Positions 1 to 9,477 of a stretch of DNA of 34,080 nt are shown piece by piece. Source of the DNA: Bacteroidales bacterium (GTDB lineage: Bacteria > Bacteroidota > Bacteroidia > Bacteroidales > UBA932). The DNA lies in NCBI GenBank assembly GCA_022777585.1, contig JALFFZ010000051.1, forward strand, positions 1 to 34,080, given 5' to 3'. Position 1 is the first letter of the stretch. Each line of letters opens with the position of its first letter. Below the pieces are notes generated by a model, which saw only the letters and a program-made list of their open reading frames with translations, ran no database searches and was not told the origin of the DNA. Position numbers and translations under genes: made by a program.

Positions 1-545
1 AGCCAGGATATGGCACTCGCGGAATCGCATACCGCGGACTGGACGGTGAAGACCCCGCCTATGCTGCTGCGTATCAGGTTGGGGTTGTAGAGGTCGGTGA
101 GCGGATCACAGATAATCACCGCATCGGCACCCGCCGCATCGGCGCTCCTGAACACGGCGCCCAGGTTCCCCGGTTTCTCCACGCTTTCCAGCACCACAAT
201 CAGGGGATTGTCCTTCAACGTCAGGTCCTCAAGGGTGTGGGGGCGAGCTTTGACCCTGGCCACAAGACCCTCCGTGCCTCCCCTGTAGGCGATTTTGCCG
301 TATAGTTCAGCCGTCAGTTCCGACACGGGCACATCCCCTATGAGCTCCTGAGGCAGTTCCGGAAGTATCTCCGGGCACCAGAACACGCTGTCCAGTTCAT
401 ACCCTGCCTCCAGGCAGTGCTCCAGTTCGCGCCTGCCCTCTACCACGAAGAGTCCCAGGGCACGCCTTGTCCGGGATTTCTCCTGCAATTCCAGAACCTG
501 CCTGATGCGCTCGTTCCGGGCCGATGTTATCTTCTCTGTTTTCAC
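1..545 (-). CDS. SpoU/TrmH-family RNA 2'-O-methyltransferase (3' part outside window)
   Basis: This reading frame is not in the ORF track because it has no stop in the window. Translating the minus strand from GTG at 545 gives VKTEKITSARNERIRQ, then an N-terminal substrate-binding region containing LFVVEGRRELEHCL. The SpoU methylase motifs follow: VVLESVEKPGNLGAVFRSAD (motif 1) and NPNLIRSSIGGVFTV (motif 2). Members methylate the 2'-OH of a ribose in tRNA or rRNA with SAM, using a trefoil-knot fold; which RNA is modified cannot be told here. No in-frame ATG was found upstream, so GTG is the best start. It lies 31 bases after the stop of the BACON/FN3 lipoprotein gene on the same strand, with no terminator visible between them. 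Its GC content is clearly higher than that of the upstream gene. The C-terminal third (motif 3) is missing because of the window edge. Confidence 0.88.
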   Translation of the reverse strand, partial: MKTEKITSARNERIRQVLELQEKSRTRRALGLFVVEGRRELEHCLEAGYELDSVFWCPEILPELPQELIGDVPVSELTAELYGKIAYRGGTEGLVARVKARPHTLEDLTLKDNPLIVVLESVEKPGNLGAVFRSADAAGADAVIICDPLTDLYNPNLIRSSIGGVFTVQSAVCDSASAISW

Positions 546-560
546 AGATGCGAAGATAAG

Positions 561-580
561 TTTTTTACGGGTATATCTAC
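561..580 (+). repeat. Left copy of a possible imperfect direct repeat flanking the AT-rich block
   Basis: Six Ts, six unmatched bases, then ATATCTAC. The same pattern with the same spacing occurs at 14642-14661, at the other edge of the AT-rich block. Fourteen of 20 positions match. The bases are low-complexity, so chance similarity is quite possible. This copy includes the stop codon of the BACON/FN3 gene. Confidence 0.25.
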
Positions 581-3500
581 TTTGCCAACCTGAAATTGTC
601 GAAGAAAACCCTATTCTTTGATGCAGCTCCGGTACCTATGACAAGATATGTATCGCTTGAAGCGGACAGAATGGTAGCAGTGCAATCCTGCCATGCATCC
701 GACCTTTCAAGAGTTATACTCAGGACATTTGAGCCATCCGCAAAAGTACCCGAGCCCACTATTTCCACGTTAATGATGCGACTTGTATCCATTACACCTG
801 AAAAATACTGATAGAATCCGCAGGCGTCAAAACTGATTTTTACATCTGTCGGAGCTTCCAGCATAGAGAATGCAGGAGTGACCGCTGCGCCTAAGGCTGA
901 TGAAGAGTTCATCTGAATATATCCAGGTCGAACATATATACTCTTTTTAGTGGAGGACGGATAACCCCAGCCATTCATATCCACCGTGCCTTCAGAAATC
1001 ATATAGTCAAAACGAATGCTCTTGTCAACGGTGCAATATGTATTCAGCCAATCAGTATAAGGATATTGCGAATTGATATTTGTGGTCCAACTGAAATCAT
1101 CGCTGAAAAGCAGTGTTTCACCCGAATCAGTTAGATCGCATTTTAGAGCGGAAGACCATAGAGAAGAAGAGAAAGTCTGCGGAACCTCAGTCTTACTGCT
1201 ATCATAATTCATATGATTTGCACATATCCTGACATTATAATATGCATGACCAGGTACCGTCTTTCCTTCAAGCCCACCTATATGAACACGGTTTTCCCAG
1301 GTTTTTCCTTCGGCAACCACAATACCGTCAGGACGTACTACACGATAATCATAATCCGTCGCATTCTCCACTGCACTCCAATTCAAGTCAAAGCCATAAG
1401 CGGTATTATCGGAGACCGTTATCCCAGACGGAACCGCCAACGCAGGAATCTGAGCGGTTGGATCATAGTCATCAGCCAGTTTGACTACGGAAAAATAGTC
1501 AATCATTACTCTTCCCTTGGCAGCTGTGACAGTAGAAATCGAGAATCTTGTTTCCGCTGTAATCCCCTTCACGAAGAAAGTGCTCCGGCCCCAATCATTC
1601 CAACAGCCCAAATTGAACTCCACGCTACTGCTTCCATCCTCAAAACATCCCTCACCGACAATGGAGATGCGGACCAGGTCCGAATCATAATAATCATTTG
1701 TGCCAAGAAAAGCTGTTGCCCCCAAAGTGACAAGTGCATTGACAGCGGCGTCACTGTCAATCGTCCGGACATATGGAGTAAGAACTGAGCCTACGGCTGA
1801 TGCTGTTCCAAGTTTGATGCAACCCTCATAAAGATATGCCTTGGATACCATTTCCCAACCGGCAGATCGTATAGCTTCCGCACATTCAGCCGAGACTGAG
1901 GCAAAGCCGATTCCCGAAGGGTTGGATGGATAAGTTGAAACGAAACTGTCCTGTGTACAGAGCGCCTTTGTCACCCAGCTCAAATCATCCTCAACAAAAA
2001 CAAAACCGACTTCATGGGAATCTATGACTGTTTCAACAACAGGCTTAGTCTCTCCCTTGACCTCATCACTCCAATCCGAAGGAAGATACAATTTGTCTCC
2101 ATCTTCAGGGATAGCCCTCACTTTCAGCTTACATGCCGTACCCTCGTCAATAGAATCAAATACCACGGACACTTCACTCGTGACACCGCTTCTGGTATCT
2201 ACTTCCTGCCCACAATACAGGCAGGTATAGACATATTCATAAGCAGATGCATTCTCCACCGGCTCCCAGTTGAATTTGATTGAGTTTGGAGAAGATTCGT
2301 CTTCGTCAAAAGAAAGAGCCGGTGTTGCCAGTTTCGTCTTTACCGGTTCAAGAACAGCATCATTCCCACACTTGCTGATTGTAACATTATCAAAGAACCA
2401 GCGGTTCGCCGTTGTCTTTTCAACCGATTCAAAAACTATACGGGTGTTCTCACTTGCTCCGCGAACCAGGAACTCCTTTCGCTCCCACGGATTCTTATCC
2501 GGGAGGCCTGACTTCCATATAGCCTCAGTTTCGGCAGAGGTACTCATCGAAAACTCCATGAATTTTTCGCCGGTATCATTTATTGTACCATCACCCACAA
2601 CCCTGACCATCATCACATTCCGACTGTCAAAAGTTCCACCGGTACCATACCAGTCACAGCAGTCGAATGCCACATCCAATGTTGCAGTACATCTCTTTCT
2701 GATACCAAGCAACGGAGTCATGAGGCCACCGCCACTACCGGCAGAGTTGGAAGACCGGCCCATCTTTACATACCCAAGCCTCAGATATACCCTCTGCTTA
2801 TACTGGTCGTCACTAAGCGTCCACCCACTTGCTACCAAGGTGTTGTATGCTTCACCATGTGTCGCCTCAGTTATATTATTCCAGAAGACCTCCGTTGTAT
2901 TTGCAGGCCAACCGGCCACGTAGTCACTACCTCCATACACATCGGTTACCCAAGAGAAATCATCTGCAAAATATACGAAACCCAAAGGTTTGCCGTCGTC
3001 GCCATCCGCAGAAAACCACACTTCTTCTCCTTCGCCCTCATTCCCTTCATACAAAACAACGTCGTCAAGAACACATGGAGACAGCGCAACTATTTTAACA
3101 TGTAAATCAGATGGCTCAGTCAGGTGAAAACGGGACTCAAGTTTCGCCCATCCCGATGCACTGGCATCCTTCACAGCCAATTCCAGAGGATATTCAGAAC
3201 TCCCATCCCCCAAAACGGCGGCAATCCCATTGTAACTGCCTGTGCCACTTTGATCCTTCACATAAAAACTCAGGACAAAATTCAGGTCATCCGTTTCTAT
3301 CGGGGAGATTTCCAGATATGAAGCCTCCGATTCAGATGGATTGAAGAAAACGGCGTTGGCTCCGGATGCACCCTCATAGTCCGGAATTTCCTCAAGTTGT
3401 GAAACCAACGCTCCCGAACCGGACAGTTTTGCAAATGAAACCGCCGTTCCACTCATCCCTGATTCTCCAAACTCTGAAAGCGGAACATCACTCCGGTCTG

Positions 3501-3885
3501 TTCCGAAGTCGTCCTTCATATAGACAATCAATTCAGAAGCAGATGCTTGACGAATGGTAATCTGCGCCGTGACACCATCGTATGAATCAAAATCCAATAC
3601 TGCCTCACGCGCATCACCATGGTTTTCTGCTACATTTACCGTCACCGTCTTCGTGCCATGGCCGGCTTTCGGGTTGAGCGTTATCCACTCCGGTTCTCCG
3701 GAGATAACCCAATATACATTGGACTTCACTTCGAAAGTGACAGCCCCTCCTTCATATGTTACGCCACGCTTATTTGCATCGATGATTGTTTTGTCCAGTT
3801 CTATTACAGCCTGCTCAAGTGGTTCAACTGAGCAAGAACAAACCAGAATCGCAATTATTAGTGGAATAGCAGCAATCCTTTTCAT
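577..3885 (-). CDS. Large surface lipoprotein: BACON + FN3 + three repeated beta-rich modules
   Basis: The 1102-aa product starts with a lipoprotein signal (lipobox ending at Cys18, LVCSC) and a BACON domain at about 25-115 (WITLNPKAGHGTKTVTV). A possible degenerate jelly-roll-like region covers 120-285. A module of about 175-200 residues is then present three times (about 303-506, 629-803, 926-1101). Each copy begins with DD(F/L)SW(V/T)T, carries GW about 40 residues later, then a GYVKMG/GCIKLG/GYIQMN strand followed by a TP motif, and ends in (F/I)D(N/Y)(F/V). FN3-like domains sit between the copies at about 520-612 and 815-917 (IKFNWEPVENASAYEY; LNWSAVENATDYDY). No catalytic motif is recognised. 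It is the last gene of the SusCD operon, 12 bases after the phosphoesterase gene. A surface binding or scaffold role is inferred; a distant carbohydrate-binding function is possible but unproven. Confidence 0.85.
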   Translation of the reverse strand: MKRIAAIPLIIAILVCSCSVEPLEQAVIELDKTIIDANKRGVTYEGGAVTFEVKSNVYWVISGEPEWITLNPKAGHGTKTVTVNVAENHGDAREAVLDFDSYDGVTAQITIRQASASELIVYMKDDFGTDRSDVPLSEFGESGMSGTAVSFAKLSGSGALVSQLEEIPDYEGASGANAVFFNPSESEASYLEISPIETDDLNFVLSFYVKDQSGTGSYNGIAAVLGDGSSEYPLELAVKDASASGWAKLESRFHLTEPSDLHVKIVALSPCVLDDVVLYEGNEGEGEEVWFSADGDDGKPLGFVYFADDFSWVTDVYGGSDYVAGWPANTTEVFWNNITEATHGEAYNTLVASGWTLSDDQYKQRVYLRLGYVKMGRSSNSAGSGGGLMTPLLGIRKRCTATLDVAFDCCDWYGTGGTFDSRNVMMVRVVGDGTINDTGEKFMEFSMSTSAETEAIWKSGLPDKNPWERKEFLVRGASENTRIVFESVEKTTANRWFFDNVTISKCGNDAVLEPVKTKLATPALSFDEDESSPNSIKFNWEPVENASAYEYVYTCLYCGQEVDTRSGVTSEVSVVFDSIDEGTACKLKVRAIPEDGDKLYLPSDWSDEVKGETKPVVETVIDSHEVGFVFVEDDLSWVTKALCTQDSFVSTYPSNPSGIGFASVSAECAEAIRSAGWEMVSKAYLYEGCIKLGTASAVGSVLTPYVRTIDSDAAVNALVTLGATAFLGTNDYYDSDLVRISIVGEGCFEDGSSSVEFNLGCWNDWGRSTFFVKGITAETRFSISTVTAAKGRVMIDYFSVVKLADDYDPTAQIPALAVPSGITVSDNTAYGFDLNWSAVENATDYDYRVVRPDGIVVAEGKTWENRVHIGGLEGKTVPGHAYYNVRICANHMNYDSSKTEVPQTFSSSLWSSALKCDLTDSGETLLFSDDFSWTTNINSQYPYTDWLNTYCTVDKSIRFDYMISEGTVDMNGWGYPSSTKKSIYVRPGYIQMNSSSALGAAVTPAFSMLEAPTDVKISFDACGFYQYFSGVMDTSRIINVEIVGSGTFADGSNVLSITLERSDAWQDCTATILSASSDTYLVIGTGAASKNRVFFDNFRLAK

Positions 3886-3897
3886 ATCGATTGACTA

Positions 3898-5859
3898 TTA
3901 GTTCATTGTTATATCAAATACCTTCGGCCTGTCCATCATTTCTTCAAAAGAATTGCCGAAACGGTCAGTTACAGTAATTTTCAAATCGGAATCAGGGGAA
4001 GATGCCTGAACCATAAAAATATGTGACGATTGGACCGATGCCCAGTCATAAGTGGCGTCATATCCTTGTTCAACACGCGGAATATCGAATGACAGTGTAT
4101 GAAGCGGGTCCCTTTGATAAATACGGGTAACAGGGAGTTCAGATGTTCCTTCCTTTACAGAAATATTCCATGCGCTATCCCAATTCCATACATTTATAAA
4201 TACCACATTCTCGCCGACATCCCCATAGTCATCGCCGCCATTGTTCCTACTCGAATATTTGGCCAGAATGTCCTTTACATAGGACGTTTCAAACTGTTCC
4301 TTGACCTTGTTCATATCATAGGTGCGGAATTGCTTTTCGGCATTCTCTCCAACCCCTTTGTAATGCCAAGTCACAGAAGACCCGGAAACATCAAAAATGC
4401 CATAGCCCGAAGGGGTTCCGTCAACACATACAGCACGGCCGGAAAGGGCACTGCTCCACCACCATGTTTCACACAGAGCAGCATGATTGTGCTCATACAC
4501 ATTGGAATTGATTTCAATATTCGCATTAAAATGTGTATGACCGCTAAGGAGATGGACATTGGTAAACCCATCCAAGGCTTTCAGCAAATCAGCAGCTCCT
4601 CCGGAGGAAGCCGAGAGCCTCTCCTTCGGGCTGAAAGTACTGTTATAGTTCTCATAAACTTGTATATGGAGAGCGATAAACAGAGGAGCTGTCTTGTCCT
4701 CCACAGCTGAAAGGTCTTCTTTGAGCCACTTCAATTGTTCCTGAGTTATCTTTCCCGTGAAATTACGGCTTCCGACAACTCCATCCGCGCCGCCATCATT
4801 AGTCCAGATTATATCATCCAGAACGACAAAATGAGCCTTGCCCAGATTGAACGAATACCAACTCGGGCCCAGTTCCTTTTTATATGCGGCCTCACCATAG
4901 AAATCCCCAACCTGATATGGATCATTGTCGTGGTTACCCATAATGCAGAAATAAGGAATCTCATATCCATACTCTACCATCAACTCGCGGAAATGGGGAA
5001 AACGGAAATCGTTGTCATACCAATATCGGTCCCAGGTGACATCCCCAAGAAAAATGCAGAAAACAGGTTTTTCGGACTGTCTTGCAAACGCCGATGTTTC
5101 CGCCAGAAAACCGGCCCTGAACCGGTCCTTATCATTCAATTTATTGGCCAGATGGATGTCAGCGGCCGTAATGAGACTGAAATTATCATTACTGCATTCC
5201 TTCAACGAGAAATTATGAAGCTCACAATTGTATCGGTCCGCCTCCAAACTACACCAAAAACCCTGACGCGCGGCATCCATTTCTTCAGGCATATACCCTG
5301 AAGGAATGCTGATAAACACATACCCGTTCGACTTTTCCGATTCAAGCCAGTAAAAGCCGTTCTCATCTGTCACCGTGGTCTTCATGCCATCGGAAACTCT
5401 CACTCCGGGAACACCTCTCTCCTGACAATATACCATGCCTTTGATTGTAGCCCCAGCCTTGTCCGGGACATCTGTCCTGATAGTAAGGCTAAATCTGCTT
5501 TGAGCCAGGAACTGTTCCCGCTCACCACGTATGAGATATATATTGTAATAGCCATATTCCATTTCCAACGGAATAAGGACAGTACACGATTTCGGCAAAA
5601 CGTTTTCCACTGCGATGTCATACCTGACGGAAGCGTCGGCAGCATCGCGGAAGGATATAACATCCCCCTCAATGAAACCCGATCCGTCAATACAATAGGG
5701 CTCCCCTCTATAGACCGTTATCATTGAATGGAAATAACAGTCACTCACCATCCGCGTCTGCTGCTCAAATACGGGGTCGGGCTGTTTATTGCAAGCAGAA
5801 GCAAGGATTAAGAAAATAGCTGAGAAAGCAGCATTGATATATCTATTCATATTTTTCAT
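3898..5859 (-). CDS. Calcineurin-like metallophosphoesterase lipoprotein
   Basis: The 653-aa product has a lipoprotein signal (LILASAC, Cys23). An N-terminal beta-sandwich region (about 30-220) includes a carboxypeptidase-regulatory-like segment, GVPGVRVSDGMKTTVTDENG. The dimetal phosphoesterase core is complete: DIH (Asp234, His236), GD (272-273), GNHD (308-311), His398 in ALHIQ, and GHTH (440-443). The C-terminal 130 residues form a further beta-rich domain, as in Bacteroidetes phosphoesterases with MetallophosN/MetallophosC domains. Enzymes of this fold hydrolyse phosphomono- or phosphodiesters; the substrate cannot be read from sequence. It is the only recognisable enzyme of the SusCD operon, 4 bases from the DUF5689 gene upstream and 12 from the BACON/FN3 gene downstream. 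Met4 is an alternative start. Confidence 0.93.
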   Translation of the reverse strand: MKNMNRYINAAFSAIFLILASACNKQPDPVFEQQTRMVSDCYFHSMITVYRGEPYCIDGSGFIEGDVISFRDAADASVRYDIAVENVLPKSCTVLIPLEMEYGYYNIYLIRGEREQFLAQSRFSLTIRTDVPDKAGATIKGMVYCQERGVPGVRVSDGMKTTVTDENGFYWLESEKSNGYVFISIPSGYMPEEMDAARQGFWCSLEADRYNCELHNFSLKECSNDNFSLITAADIHLANKLNDKDRFRAGFLAETSAFARQSEKPVFCIFLGDVTWDRYWYDNDFRFPHFRELMVEYGYEIPYFCIMGNHDNDPYQVGDFYGEAAYKKELGPSWYSFNLGKAHFVVLDDIIWTNDGGADGVVGSRNFTGKITQEQLKWLKEDLSAVEDKTAPLFIALHIQVYENYNSTFSPKERLSASSGGAADLLKALDGFTNVHLLSGHTHFNANIEINSNVYEHNHAALCETWWWSSALSGRAVCVDGTPSGYGIFDVSGSSVTWHYKGVGENAEKQFRTYDMNKVKEQFETSYVKDILAKYSSRNNGGDDYGDVGENVVFINVWNWDSAWNISVKEGTSELPVTRIYQRDPLHTLSFDIPRVEQGYDATYDWASVQSSHIFMVQASSPDSDLKITVTDRFGNSFEEMMDRPKVFDITMN

Positions 5860-5863
5860 ATCA

Positions 5864-7939
5864 TTAGTTCAGACAAGAAATCCGCACTATGCCCAAACGG
5901 CTTGTTCCGTTAGCAACGTCCTGATTATCACTTGCATTACGTTGTATGGTCGCCCTCATCCTTAGAGCAAATCCTTCACGGTCAGCAAGTTCGGACGGCA
6001 ACTCGATAACGTATTCAGGGGCATGGACATCACAATGCCAGTTTGCACACACATACGGGCTTCCTATAGTGTGCCAGTTGATATCTTCTGCGTTGTCCGC
6101 CCATTCAAGTTGGAATTCTATAGGGCCATAGGTATTGCTTGAAGCAGTGAATTCCAAATACAGCTTTCCCTTCGCCCCAATAGTGGACAAGTTGGAAAAA
6201 ATCCAGCAGCAGCCGTCTGTCTGAGAATATTGGGATGCGGTATTCTGCCACCAGTTCTGAGCCATAAGTGCCAGATATTGAACGGAAATACTATTACCAT
6301 AACTTGGAAACCACTTGCCAGTCTGAGAATCGAAAGTGGCAGCTCCGTTTCTTGCATGGGCCCAGGCCCAATACATCTGATCCGTAGTGCCGGATGTTGA
6401 TCCAAGAACGGATCTGCTTACGGAATGATACAGCGTTCCACTGCCCACACTCGCCTTTACCTCGGACAAAACCAACTTGTTATCAGTCCATGGTCCGAAC
6501 TGCACGATGGTCTTTGACATGCGTGTAGAAGGGTCATTGCCGAAAGCAGTGATGTCCGACTCCCTGCGAACCCTGATACACCATGTATCTTCCTTCTGCC
6601 GATTCGTAGAATAACCCTTATACCGATCTGCCTTATACCTTTTGTTGACAATTCCCGTTATATCACCCTTGGCTTCCGGTATGAGGTGAAGTGCACGTTC
6701 AGTAAAAGACCATGTAGTATAAAGTTTTGACATTGACCCATCAGCAGCCCTGAGATAATGACCATATTCCAGAGTCAGGTCGTTATAGTCAGCACTTCCC
6801 ATATATAACGACTTCTGCTCAACACCGAGATACCCCGCTTCGTTGATGTTTACCAAAGTACCATACGGAAGGACAAACTCGACGTCCTTTATGGTGACCA
6901 GCCGGTTTTCATACTTTGAAATATCGGCGAACGATTCTAGAACAACTGGAGTGAGTTCACTGCCTGGAAGGACTGTCTTTACACATGAAGATGCCAGTTC
7001 ATCAAGTTTGATTGAATTACAGTATGAATCAATGGAGAGTTTCTGCCCGTAAAGATGTATAGACAGCTTATCTCCTTCTTCATATACATTGTCCTCAGCA
7101 TTCTCAAATTCAATCCACATCCCAGCCTCGCCGTCATCTATAAACATCGTGTTATCACTTTGAGATGCTGCATATTCTATCGGATAGTTCTTCGTGTGGC
7201 GATTGCTAATGACCACACCCTCAACATAGGTATTCCCGCTTATCGGGCCCGGACCGGCCGCCAGGATTTCCGCAATGGATTTCTTCTCGGCAAGTTCAAA
7301 TGCGGAGGACTTATCGCTCTGTGTTACAGTAAAACGCCTGCACAACTGGGTTCCAAACGCCCGTATCGAAACTTCTGCCATGCGTGGGCTGTCTGTCGCA
7401 TTCTCACTGCACTCAAAAATTTGACTGTCAGATGTAAACTCGCCCAAAGAAAGCCAATCTCCTCCCTGCTCTATCTCTGCCACCCAGCCAATATTGGAAG
7501 TAACGTTTACCTTAAATTTTTCTCCTTTATAAGAAACACTCCTGCCACTTTCATTTACACTTATTTCGAGGACCGGATCATTTCCCCCTTGGTTAAAGGT
7601 CAATGTCGCCACACTTGTCCCGGCCGTCACTATATTCAGTACAGCCGTACGCGAAGCCGCCATTGTATTCTTGGCCAGCTTTACACTGAAACGGGCATCC
7701 CCATCCCCCTCTTTCGGCCATACGGTAATCCAGGAATCATCCTCAGAATAAGTGGATATTATTTCCCAATGCCCGAAATCGGAATACATAACAAAATCCT
7801 TTGTTCCTCCATTGCTGTCAAAAGAGATGACAGTTTCTCCGTCATTGATGTCAACAAAAGAACCATGCAACTCTTCTGCGCAAGCCGATATCAACAACAC
7901 GGATAACAACAAAACTGCATATATGCCTTTATTTCTCAT
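5864..7939 (-). CDS. Two-BACON, DUF5689-domain surface lipoprotein
   Basis: The 691-aa product has a lipoprotein signal ending in LLISAC (Cys20), followed by AEEL. Acidic residues just after the lipidated Cys resemble the Bacteroidetes lipoprotein surface-export signal. Two BACON-like domains follow (about 30-117, ending in LTFNQGG; about 122-207, ending in FTVTQSD). A DUF5689-like region covers about 215-465: SIAEILAAGPGPISGNTYVEG, then VVLESFADISKYENRLVTI and a TGIV strand. The C-terminal 210 residues look like a beta-sandwich (KLYLEFTASSNTYGPIEFQLEW). No catalytic residues are evident. BACON domains are known in Bacteroidetes surface proteins and DUF5689 proteins commonly accompany SusCD pairs. 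Here the gene sits 12 bases after susD and 4 before the phosphoesterase gene. A role in substrate binding at the cell surface is inferred. Confidence 0.87.
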   Translation of the reverse strand: MRNKGIYAVLLLSVLLISACAEELHGSFVDINDGETVISFDSNGGTKDFVMYSDFGHWEIISTYSEDDSWITVWPKEGDGDARFSVKLAKNTMAASRTAVLNIVTAGTSVATLTFNQGGNDPVLEISVNESGRSVSYKGEKFKVNVTSNIGWVAEIEQGGDWLSLGEFTSDSQIFECSENATDSPRMAEVSIRAFGTQLCRRFTVTQSDKSSAFELAEKKSIAEILAAGPGPISGNTYVEGVVISNRHTKNYPIEYAASQSDNTMFIDDGEAGMWIEFENAEDNVYEEGDKLSIHLYGQKLSIDSYCNSIKLDELASSCVKTVLPGSELTPVVLESFADISKYENRLVTIKDVEFVLPYGTLVNINEAGYLGVEQKSLYMGSADYNDLTLEYGHYLRAADGSMSKLYTTWSFTERALHLIPEAKGDITGIVNKRYKADRYKGYSTNRQKEDTWCIRVRRESDITAFGNDPSTRMSKTIVQFGPWTDNKLVLSEVKASVGSGTLYHSVSRSVLGSTSGTTDQMYWAWAHARNGAATFDSQTGKWFPSYGNSISVQYLALMAQNWWQNTASQYSQTDGCCWIFSNLSTIGAKGKLYLEFTASSNTYGPIEFQLEWADNAEDINWHTIGSPYVCANWHCDVHAPEYVIELPSELADREGFALRMRATIQRNASDNQDVANGTSRLGIVRISCLN

Positions 7940-7951
7940 AATAACTGTGTA

Positions 7952-9472
7952 TTATCTGATTCCGGATGAAAGTGCCTGCTTGCTCCACCATATAGGTGTT
8001 TTCATATCATCAGCACCTTTGTAGTATGTTGACAGGCGCTCTGCCGCCTCACGATAGCTTTCAGAATTTGTCTTTGCAACATCCTGCGGATAAGCCAGTC
8101 GAGTCGGTAATATATGGTCATTCTGCGTACCCGAACCGATTACCAGTTCCGGGTATCCCGTACGTCTATATTCACACCAGGCTTCAAAGCCAACCCAGAA
8201 TAATGCGACATATTTTTGATCCAATATCTGCTTAAGGCTACCGTCATACGGGATTTTCTCAAGAAAACGGTCAATGGTGCTCTCCGGGACAACGACGCCG
8301 CTGAGATTGGTATCAGCCCAAAAACGGACGGACGCACGAACTGCATCATCATAGTATTTTTCTGCGAGTTCATCACCACCTGGAACCCATCCACGCTTGA
8401 TTGCCTCTGCAAAAATAAAAAGGACCTCATCGTACTTCATATTGGAATATGGAGAGTCATAATCTCCCAGATTCCTTTTATTTAACAAGCTTACGCCACT
8501 ATTGTCGGACTCCTGAGCTTCCTTTCCACTTTCAGCTCCTTTCCAGCCGTCGGCACTGGAGGCCTGACGAAACCAGATTGAAAGACGAGGGTCTCCCGGA
8601 GCAACCATCATATTGATAAGTTGCTCTGCCGGACGTCGGCCAGTGGTGGTAAAAGCTGTTTCCAAAGTAGAGCCGAAATAATTGACAAACGGATTAACTT
8701 GGTCATAATACAAGGTCGCATTGTCATCGTTAGAGGAAAATACCGGCCATTCGGAAGGTTTGGTGAACACCTCACATATTTTGTCAGGAACATCGAAAAC
8801 AGACGCCCGGTTACTCATCCTCATCAAAACCCTCAAGTATAATGAGTTATTGAATTTACGCCACTTAGCGATATTACCTCCATACATCAAGTCTCTTGAA
8901 CCATCTGCAAGGTCGGCAGCCGAAGCATATAAACCGTTGGCATATTCCAAGTCCTCTATAAGCCGAGCATAAATCTCCTCCTGACTGTCAAAAGATGGCT
9001 TCGTAAGGTTTTCCGTTGCACCTTTGAATGCTTCGCTGCATGGAACATCACCGAAACAGTCCGTTACATTCTGGAGAAACAGGCATTTCATCGTTATGGC
9101 TATTGCCTCACAGGCCCTGTCTTCCTTTTGAATTGCAAGTTGACGCATGTGCTCCGCATCAGCCGCCCATTTGTATAAATTTGACCATACAGAAGTCATT
9201 ACGGCATTCGTGATGACATATCTATGGTAGGAATTGTTTCCGGTACCAGAAACTGTATATTGGATAAGTTCCCCATTCAAAAGCCATGTTCTGTAAAGAA
9301 GAACCTCCGTTCCAGAGTAAACCAATTCTTGGAGTAAACCCGAAGGGCTGATATCCCCAAGTGCCATTTCATTTGGATTTCTGTTTATCTCCTCAAATCC
9401 GGATGTACAGGAAATAATGGAAGCGAATAACGGAAACAGGAAAATCTTTTTCAATATCTTTTTCATACCCAT
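7952..9472 (-). CDS. SusD/RagB-family nutrient-binding outer-membrane lipoprotein
   Basis: The 506-aa product has a lipoprotein signal ending ASIISC (Cys22). After it comes the SusD-like opening GFEEINRNPNE followed by a leucine-rich helix, typical of the SusD-like_2 branch. Downstream helical segments are consistent with TPR-like repeats (VWSNLYKWAADAEHMRQLA; IAITMKCLFLQNVTDCFGD), and the C-terminus carries LDQKYVALFWVGFEAWCEYRRTGYP, a hallmark of the family. SusD proteins cap the SusC barrel on the cell surface and deliver substrate. The gene follows susC after 5 bases, so co-translation is likely. The protein begins MGMKK; Met3 is an equally good start. The substrate is not predictable from sequence. 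Confidence 0.95.
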   Translation of the reverse strand: MGMKKILKKIFLFPLFASIISCTSGFEEINRNPNEMALGDISPSGLLQELVYSGTEVLLYRTWLLNGELIQYTVSGTGNNSYHRYVITNAVMTSVWSNLYKWAADAEHMRQLAIQKEDRACEAIAITMKCLFLQNVTDCFGDVPCSEAFKGATENLTKPSFDSQEEIYARLIEDLEYANGLYASAADLADGSRDLMYGGNIAKWRKFNNSLYLRVLMRMSNRASVFDVPDKICEVFTKPSEWPVFSSNDDNATLYYDQVNPFVNYFGSTLETAFTTTGRRPAEQLINMMVAPGDPRLSIWFRQASSADGWKGAESGKEAQESDNSGVSLLNKRNLGDYDSPYSNMKYDEVLFIFAEAIKRGWVPGGDELAEKYYDDAVRASVRFWADTNLSGVVVPESTIDRFLEKIPYDGSLKQILDQKYVALFWVGFEAWCEYRRTGYPELVIGSGTQNDHILPTRLAYPQDVAKTNSESYREAAERLSTYYKGADDMKTPIWWSKQALSSGIR

Positions 9473-9477
9473 ATCAT

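Noticed and set aside
97-288. 63-aa plus-strand ORF
   Set aside because: Antisense to the TrmH-family methyltransferase, which has both SpoU motifs on the minus strand.
7055-7906. 283-aa plus-strand ORF opposite the DUF5689 gene
   Set aside because: No domain and no promoter; the minus frame has a signal peptide and BACON domains, so this is a shadow.
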